A stretch of DNA of 37,106 nucleotides from positions 1 through 37,106 of the forward strand of contig JALVUD010000017.1 in the NCBI GenBank assembly GCA_027035765.1, read 5' to 3'. Below, in pieces: positions 32,290-37,106 of this stretch. The notes beneath the pieces were generated by a model, which saw only the letters and a program-made list of their open reading frames with translations, ran no database searches and was not told where the DNA came from. This DNA is from Campylobacteraceae bacterium. Lineage in GTDB: Bacteria > Campylobacterota > Campylobacteria > Campylobacterales > Sulfurovaceae. How positions within the stretch are numbered: position 1 is the first letter of the stretch; each line of letters begins with the position of its first letter. The position numbers and the translations under genes were made by a program.

Positions 32290-35200
32290 CTATTTTCTCT
32301 CCTCCGCCATCCTCTTCGCCCCTTTGAAATCCACTTTGCCGCTGGCCAGTTTTGGCAGCGTCTCGACCTGCAGGATCCGCGAAGGCTGCATGATGGGGGC
32401 GATGTCGGAGGATTTGATCCGCTCATTCACCTCTTCGGGAGTCAGATCGCCGCTGTAAAGCAGCACCACCGTTTCGCCCTTTTTCTCGTCGGGGAGGGCG
32501 ACGGCGACGGTTTCGATCGCTTCGCCGAATACCCGGCCGATCGCCTCCTCCACCGCCCCCAGGCTGATCATCTCGCCGCCGATTTTGGCGAAGCGGCTGT
32601 AGCGATCGACGATGGTGATGAAACCTTCCTCGTCCACGTGGCCTTTGTCGCCGGTCTTGTAGAAGCGCATACCGTCCACCTCGGCGATCACCTCGGCGGT
32701 TTTGGCCGGGTCGTCCAGGTAGCCCTCCATCACCTGCACTCCGGCCACCATGATGAGGCCGTCTTCGCCCACGGGGAGCTCCTGGAGGGTCTCCGGGTCG
32801 GCGATGCGGATCACGGTGCCCGGCAGGGGCTGGCCCACGGTGCCGGGGCGGTTGCCTACGATCACCCGGAAGGTGTCGGGGTCGAGCATGTCGGGCATAT
32901 TGACCGCGATCACCGGAGAGGTCTCGGTAGCGCCGTAGCCCTCATACAGCTCCACGCCGAACTTGGCCCGGAAGGCCTCCTTGATCTCCGGTTTGAGCTT
33001 CTCCGCCCCGGCGACCCCCATCCGGATCGAGGCGAACATCAGGGGGTGGAGCTTGCGATTGCGGGCGTAGAGGCGGAAAAAGGTTGAAGTCCCGAAAAGG
33101 ATCGTCGCCCCGTAGCGGGCCGCCATTTTGCCCACGCTCAGGGCGTCGGTGGGATCGGGGACGGCGGCGACCGGGATCCCTTCGCACAGGGGCAGCAGCG
33201 TCGTCACCGTCAAGCCGAAGCTGTGGAAGATCGGCAGCGATCCCAGGATCAGATCCTCGTCGCCGAAGTTGAGCATGGCGCCGGTCTGTTTGATGTTGCC
33301 CAGCAGATTTTTGTGGCTCAGCACGATCCCCTTGGGTGTCCCTTCGCTCCCGCTGCTAAAGAGGATCGTCGCAGGATCGCAGAGCCGCACGGGGGCGAAC
33401 CAAAGGGCCCGGATGAGGCGCTCGGGAAGCAGGAGTGCCGCGGCGAAGGCCAGGGCTTTGTCGGCTTTGCCGAATTCCGCGCCGATTGTCTCGGCCATCA
33501 GGAGCCGATCCCCCAGCAGCGCCGCGGGGTCGAAGCCCTTGGCGGAGAGCTTTTTGAGGAAGCGTTCGGAGCTGACCACGGTCTGCAGATGGGCCTTGGC
33601 CACCGCCGCCTCCATCGCCTCGGGGCTGAGGGTGTAGTTGAGATTGACCGGGCGCTTGCCCAGGGCCAGGAGGGCCAGGTTGACGATGCTACCGGCGGCG
33701 GAGCTGGGGAGCAGGACGCCCACGTTTCGCTGCCCCCGCAGCCGCGGCTTCAGGGCCCGGATAAAAAGGATCACGGCGCTAAGGAGCTGCGCCCGGTTCA
33801 GATCGGCCCCCGAGGCGTCGGCGATGGCCCGCTGGAAGGGGTGCTCCTTGGCCCGGCTGAGCCACTGGTAGTGCAGCGGCTCCTGGGTGGCGATACTCTC
33901 CTCCCAGGCCGCGAAGGAGAGGGTCCGCACCGCCTGCTTGACCTGCGAAGCGGCGGCATGAGACGGCAACGGCGCACCGAAATGGACCCGCAGATCCCGC
34001 CGCGCCCCGTGGCGGGAGATGAGGCGGTAGCGGGGGTTGGCCCGGGAGAATGTGGAGCCCCAGAGACCGTGGAGGTAAAACGGCACGATGGGAGCGTCGC
34101 ACTCCTCCATGATCTTCTCGAAGCCCTTTTTGAACTCCCCCAGCTGGCCGTTGTAGCTGATCCGCCCCTCGGGGAAGAGGGCCACCACTTCGCCCCGGCG
34201 CAGCCGCTCCCGGATCGCCTCCATGGCCCCTTTGGAGGCGGAGCCGGAGATGGGGATCATCCCCAGGCGCTTGAGGAAGAAGCGCAGATACCACTGCTCG
34301 TAGATCCGCTTCTCCATGACGAAGGTGATCCGCCTCGGGGAGGCGACCTGGAGGATGAGCCAGTCGATCCAGCTGATGTGGTTGCCCAGCAACAATACGC
34401 CGCCCCGGGGAGGCAGATGCTCCAGCCCCTCTACGGCGAGGCGGTAGCGGGTGTGCAGCAGGGGCAGGAGCATCAGCCGCGCCCCCAGCTGGGGCAGCTG
34501 GCTCATGGCGTAGAGCGCCGCGGCCAGGGTGAGCCAGGCGGCGGTGTGGAGGATCCCCAGGGTCGAAAGCCCCAGCTGCACCAGCACGATGGTCCCCAGC
34601 AAAGCAGCCAGCATGGCGATGTTCTGGACGAAGTTGCTGCCGGCCAGGATCGTCCCCAGCCGCTCCAGGGGGGCCAGGAACTGCACCGTGGCGTTGAGCG
34701 GCACGATGGCCAGCCCGCCGAAAAAGCCGAAAGCCAGGATCGCCGCCCCCATCCAAAACGGCGTCGCCGAAGCCGCCAGGAGGCTCAGCGCTCCCCAGAG
34801 CCCCAGCGCCCCCAGCGGGACGAAGCCCAGCTCGATATGAAGCCGCGAATAGCGCCCCGCCACCAGGGATCCCAGGATCACCCCCACGGCGCTCAGGGCC
34901 AAAAGCCCCTGGATCATCACCGTGTTCTCATCGCCCGTGAGTGTCTTGTAGTGGGCGGGGAAGGCGGCGATGACCAGCTGGCTGAGCGCCCAGAAGACCG
35001 CCAGCCCCACGATGGAGAGCCAGATGTTGCGGTCACTTCGGAGGGTGGCCAGGTTTTTTCGCAGATACTCCAGCCGCAGATAGCGCCCCATCTCGAAAGC
35101 CTCCCGCACCGCTTCGCCGGTGGCGGGGATCCGTAGCGCGCTCAGATACTCTAAGGCGCTCATGGCGATCAGCCCCCAGCCCAGGGGGGCGACGGAGCGC

Positions 35201-35727
35201 AGCACCGCTCCCGGCGCGGCGCTGCCGTCATAGAGCGATTCAAAGAGGAACGAAAAGAGCAGGCCGCTAAGCAGAATTGCCGCGATGGTGAGGGCCTGGA
35301 CCAGGGCGTTGGCACCGGCCAGGCGCTCGGCGCCAGCCAGATGGCGGATGAGGGCGTATTTGGCCGGGGAGTAGAGGGCGCTTTGCACCGCCAGAAGCAG
35401 CGTCATCCCGAAGGCGGCCAGGAACCACCCCTGATAGTAAAAGAGCGTCGTCAGTACCGACAGCACCAGCCCCGCCAGGGCCATGGCCCGGACGATCCGG
35501 CTCTTGTCGTATCGGTCGCTGAGCCAGCCCGAGGGGGAGAAGAGCAGAATGAAAGGGATCAGGATCAGGGCGTTGACTAAGGCGCTAAGCACTACCAGGG
35601 TATCGCCGGAGTAGCTTTTGATCAGGACGTTCTGGATGGTGATTTTGTGGGCGATGTCGGTCATGGCGTTGAAGACCAGGACCGCCAGGAACGGCAGGAA
35701 CCCCTCCAGACGCAGCAGCGCTCTCAT
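32290..35727 (-). CDS. aas: LplT-Aas fusion: lysophospholipid transporter, acyltransferase and acyl-ACP synthetase
   Basis: A 1145-residue membrane protein with three modules. Residues 1-400 form an MFS transporter like LplT (about 12 helices; SGWLSDRYDKSRIVRAMALA). Residues 425-610 form a PlsC-type acyltransferase (LLGNHISWIDWLI with the HX4D motif; FPEGRISYNGQL). Residues 640-1145 form an acyl-activating AMP-binding domain (ILFSSGSEGTPKGIVLSHKN, YEGYGATETSPVIAVN, TGDKGHVDEEGFITIVDR). In E. coli, LplT flips lysophospholipids inward and Aas re-acylates them; here one chain does both. The start overlaps the merR stop by four bases, so both are expressed from the promoter at 36431-36471. Confidence 0.95.
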   Translation of the reverse strand: MRALLRLEGFLPFLAVLVFNAMTDIAHKITIQNVLIKSYSGDTLVVLSALVNALILIPFILLFSPSGWLSDRYDKSRIVRAMALAGLVLSVLTTLFYYQGWFLAAFGMTLLLAVQSALYSPAKYALIRHLAGAERLAGANALVQALTIAAILLSGLLFSFLFESLYDGSAAPGAVLRSVAPLGWGLIAMSALEYLSALRIPATGEAVREAFEMGRYLRLEYLRKNLATLRSDRNIWLSIVGLAVFWALSQLVIAAFPAHYKTLTGDENTVMIQGLLALSAVGVILGSLVAGRYSRLHIELGFVPLGALGLWGALSLLAASATPFWMGAAILAFGFFGGLAIVPLNATVQFLAPLERLGTILAGSNFVQNIAMLAALLGTIVLVQLGLSTLGILHTAAWLTLAAALYAMSQLPQLGARLMLLPLLHTRYRLAVEGLEHLPPRGGVLLLGNHISWIDWLILQVASPRRITFVMEKRIYEQWYLRFFLKRLGMIPISGSASKGAMEAIRERLRRGEVVALFPEGRISYNGQLGEFKKGFEKIMEECDAPIVPFYLHGLWGSTFSRANPRYRLISRHGARRDLRVHFGAPLPSHAAASQVKQAVRTLSFAAWEESIATQEPLHYQWLSRAKEHPFQRAIADASGADLNRAQLLSAVILFIRALKPRLRGQRNVGVLLPSSAAGSIVNLALLALGKRPVNLNYTLSPEAMEAAVAKAHLQTVVSSERFLKKLSAKGFDPAALLGDRLLMAETIGAEFGKADKALAFAAALLLPERLIRALWFAPVRLCDPATILFSSGSEGTPKGIVLSHKNLLGNIKQTGAMLNFGDEDLILGSLPIFHSFGLTVTTLLPLCEGIPVAAVPDPTDALSVGKMAARYGATILFGTSTFFRLYARNRKLHPLMFASIRMGVAGAEKLKPEIKEAFRAKFGVELYEGYGATETSPVIAVNMPDMLDPDTFRVIVGNRPGTVGQPLPGTVIRIADPETLQELPVGEDGLIMVAGVQVMEGYLDDPAKTAEVIAEVDGMRFYKTGDKGHVDEEGFITIVDRYSRFAKIGGEMISLGAVEEAIGRVFGEAIETVAVALPDEKKGETVVLLYSGDLTPEEVNERIKSSDIAPIMQPSRILQVETLPKLASGKVDFKGAKRMAEERK

Positions 35728-36401
35728 GCGTTCTCCTTTTGGCGCCGCTGATCGCCGAAGCGCTGGCGGTAGGTTTCGAAGAGCTGCATATTGAAGAGAT
35801 AGGGTTTGAGGATCAGCGTGGCGTCGAAGAGCGCCTTGACGGTGCGGTTGGTGTCGAAGCTGTAGTCGATGAGCCGCTTGGCCAGATCCACCTCGGAGCG
35901 GGCCACGGAGCGGGCGTGGGCGATGTAGGCCTGGACCAGCTCCCCGTCGGGATCGACGGCCTCCAGCTCCTTGAGGATTTTCAGGATCTCCAGCTCCTTT
36001 TCGCTGAAGCCGTCGCCCCGGTCGAAGAGGGCATCGTTGATGAGATAGTGGTCGAGGCGGTCACAGTCGATTCCCGCCGCCCGGCAGAGCTCCTCTTTGG
36101 TGTAGCGTTTGGGGGAGGGGGGTGCCATGAGCAGATCCAGGGTATCCAGGATCGCCTCGTAGCCCCGGCTCAGATCGAAATCCTCCCGCTGCATCAGCTC
36201 CCGGATCTGCTCGATGGAGGCGTGGAAATTCTTCTGGAGATATTTGATGAACTTGATCCGCTCGATATAACTTTCGTCGTAGAGATGGACGTTGGGTTTG
36301 GGCTTCTCCGGTTCGGGTAGCAGGCCCTCTTTGATGTAGTAGAGGATCGTCGATTTGGGGGTGTCGGTGGCTTCGACCAGGTCTTTCATTTTCAGAGGCA
36401 T
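35724..36401 (-). CDS. MerR family regulator of the aas operon
   Basis: A 225-residue regulator with an N-terminal MerR winged helix (MKDLVEATDTPKSTILYYIK, GLLPEPEKPKPNVHLYDESY, then a helix IKFIKYLQKNFHASIEQIRE), followed by helical repeats. It has no cysteine pattern for metal sensing, so it more likely senses a metabolite such as an acyl compound (inference). The start at 36401 follows GGAG by six bases; an in-frame ATG at 36413 has no ribosome site. It is the first gene of the operon with aas and should regulate its own promoter, which carries a dyad also found in front of the lipid operon near 15041. Confidence 0.88.
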   Translation of the reverse strand: MPLKMKDLVEATDTPKSTILYYIKEGLLPEPEKPKPNVHLYDESYIERIKFIKYLQKNFHASIEQIRELMQREDFDLSRGYEAILDTLDLLMAPPSPKRYTKEELCRAAGIDCDRLDHYLINDALFDRGDGFSEKELEILKILKELEAVDPDGELVQAYIAHARSVARSEVDLAKRLIDYSFDTNRTVKALFDATLILKPYLFNMQLFETYRQRFGDQRRQKENA

Positions 36402-36430
36402 CTGAGGCTCCATGAAGAGGGTTTTCGGAC

Positions 36431-36471
36431 ATTTTACCGTGAAAAGCGAGAAGTGTCAAGTGAGACTTTAC
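36431..36471 (-). promoter_or_regulatory. merR-aas promoter with GTCAAGTnnnACTTTAC operator
   Basis: On the minus strand TTGACA (36454-36459), a 17-base spacer and TAAAAT (36431-36436) form a near-consensus promoter. The dyad GTCAAGTGAGACTTTAC (36455-36471, plus-strand reading) overlaps the -35. Box sequences, spacing and dyad position are identical to those at 15017-15057. Confidence 0.82.
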
Positions 36472-36483
36472 AATATATATAAT

Positions 36484-36498
36484 TCCCATATTATGGGA
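36484..36498. promoter_or_regulatory. 15-base palindrome TCCCATATTATGGGA
   Basis: A perfect palindrome 13 bases upstream of the merR operator in the AT-rich spacer between the divergent merR and 36728 genes. It may be a binding site for another regulator. The rest of the roughly 300-base spacer is AT-rich and shows no open frame. Confidence 0.4.
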
Positions 36499-36666
36499 CA
36501 TTGGTTGCATGATCAGTGTTATATTTATTAATATGTTATACAATATCCTTTTTTGCTCTATTAGGGGAGAGGTCGGGGCCGTTCGATCCGTATAACCCTC
36601 GGATAAACAGAAAAATTTTTATTCTGTAGAGTAAACTTAAGAGACGCTTCTTACTGAGATGTGAGA

Positions 36667-36722
36667 CCTTCGTCGAAGGAAGAACCCACTACAATGCGCG
36701 CGACGTTAAAAGTTCGCAAGGA
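36667..36722 (+). promoter_or_regulatory. Promoter region of the thioredoxin-like gene
   Basis: A 13-base palindrome CCTTCGTCGAAGG (36667-36679) lies ten bases before a TACAAT -10 box (36690-36695). AAGGA (36718-36722) is the ribosome site for the ATG at 36728. Confidence 0.45.
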
Positions 36723-36727
36723 ATAGA

Positions 36728-37106
36728 ATGAAAAAAGTACTGTTGATCCTCTCGCTGCTGATCGTGGCATCCGGCGGAGTCCTCTATGCGCTCAAGGGCA
36801 AGAGCCAATACGAGCCGGGGAAATACTCCCTGGAGATCCGGCCTGCCGACAGACCCTTCGGCGTCGGTTCGACCCTGAGCTACCGATTGCCCGATCAGTT
36901 CGGCAAAGCCCACCGCTCCTCTCCCAAGACCCGGACCATCGCCTTCGCCTTCTCCAAAAACGCCGGGCATATCCTCCGCAGCACCATGGAGGAGAAACCT
37001 GCCGGATACCTGCAGAAGCACCGGGCCGTGCTCATCGCCGATATCAGCGGAATGCCCACCGTGATTCAGAATATGTTCGCCCTGCCGGATCTGAGGAAAA
37101 GCGCCT
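36728..37106 (+). CDS. Secreted or anchored thioredoxin-like (YtfJ-type?) protein, 3' end outside window
   Basis: The frame is open from 36728 to the window edge (126 codons). A signal sequence or membrane anchor (MKKVLLILSLLIVASGGVLY) is followed by YEPGKYSLEIRPADRPFGVG, STLSYRLPDQFGKAHRSSP, TRTIAFAFSKNAGHIL and AVLIADISGMPTVIQNMFAL. The pattern of DQFGK, a beta strand with a FSKNAGH stretch in place of CxxC, and ADISGMP resembles YtfJ-like thioredoxin-fold proteins without the redox cysteines. The location would be periplasmic. Function is unknown; the family call is tentative. A ribosome site AAGGA and a TACAAT promoter support the start. Confidence 0.7.
   Translation, partial: MKKVLLILSLLIVASGGVLYALKGKSQYEPGKYSLEIRPADRPFGVGSTLSYRLPDQFGKAHRSSPKTRTIAFAFSKNAGHILRSTMEEKPAGYLQKHRAVLIADISGMPTVIQNMFALPDLRKSA

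Overview
The window looks like chromosomal DNA of a Campylobacterota bacterium, probably a GC-rich Sulfurovum/Nitratifractor-type lineage. I infer this from an overlapping pta-ackA pair with long-form Pta, an RsmD next to an orphan OppC-type permease, sigma70-like TATAAT/TACAAT -10 boxes with weak -35 elements in many housekeeping promoters, and the general protein style. No 16S gene or taxonomic marker is present, so the assignment is an inference. Coordinates are given on the supplied strand.

Region 1 (1-15300) is mostly core. On the minus strand come lemA and two DUF2207-type membrane proteins, one lacking the N-terminal extracellular half and the other running off the left edge. Then follow pta-ackA (+), an OppC-type permease and rsmD (-), and three plus-strand genes: a small membrane protein, an unknown 201-residue protein and a TauE-type permease. 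A minus-strand operon (15022 to 10502) encodes a SAM methyltransferase, a CDP-alcohol phosphatidyltransferase, a CdsA-type cytidylyltransferase, a PlsC-type acyltransferase and an amidohydrolase. The first three resemble the poorly understood E. coli YnbA/B/C set, so this looks like a module making or modifying an unidentified phospholipid. Two 80-bp hairpin repeats sit at gene junctions inside it.

Region 2 (15211-32285) begins at a tRNA-Ser(CGA) and is an accessory, defence-rich island. It holds a lipoprotein, an ABC-type ATPase with a PD-(D/E)XK nuclease, a RhuM-Fic fusion, a class I Fic toxin with a 55-residue antitoxin, a HigBA-type pair and an unknown protein behind a structured leader. 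It ends with a composite restriction locus: SNF2/PLD-like helicase, DUF4391 protein, PD-(D/E)XK endonuclease, type III Mod, Abi_2/HEPN protein, a hairpin and palindrome region, and type III Res. GC content changes sharply inside several of these genes, suggesting domain swapping.

Region 3 (32290-37106) returns to GC-rich core-like DNA. It has an overlapping merR-aas pair (Aas is fused to an LplT-like transporter domain) and the start of a secreted or membrane-anchored thioredoxin-like protein. The merR promoter and the promoter of the lipid operon 21 kb away share the same dyad, GTCAAGTnnnACTTTAC, placed identically over a TTGACA-17-TAAAAT promoter. The MerR protein is therefore a good candidate regulator of a phospholipid-remodelling regulon joining both loci. 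This and the composite restriction locus are the two most interesting signals in the window.
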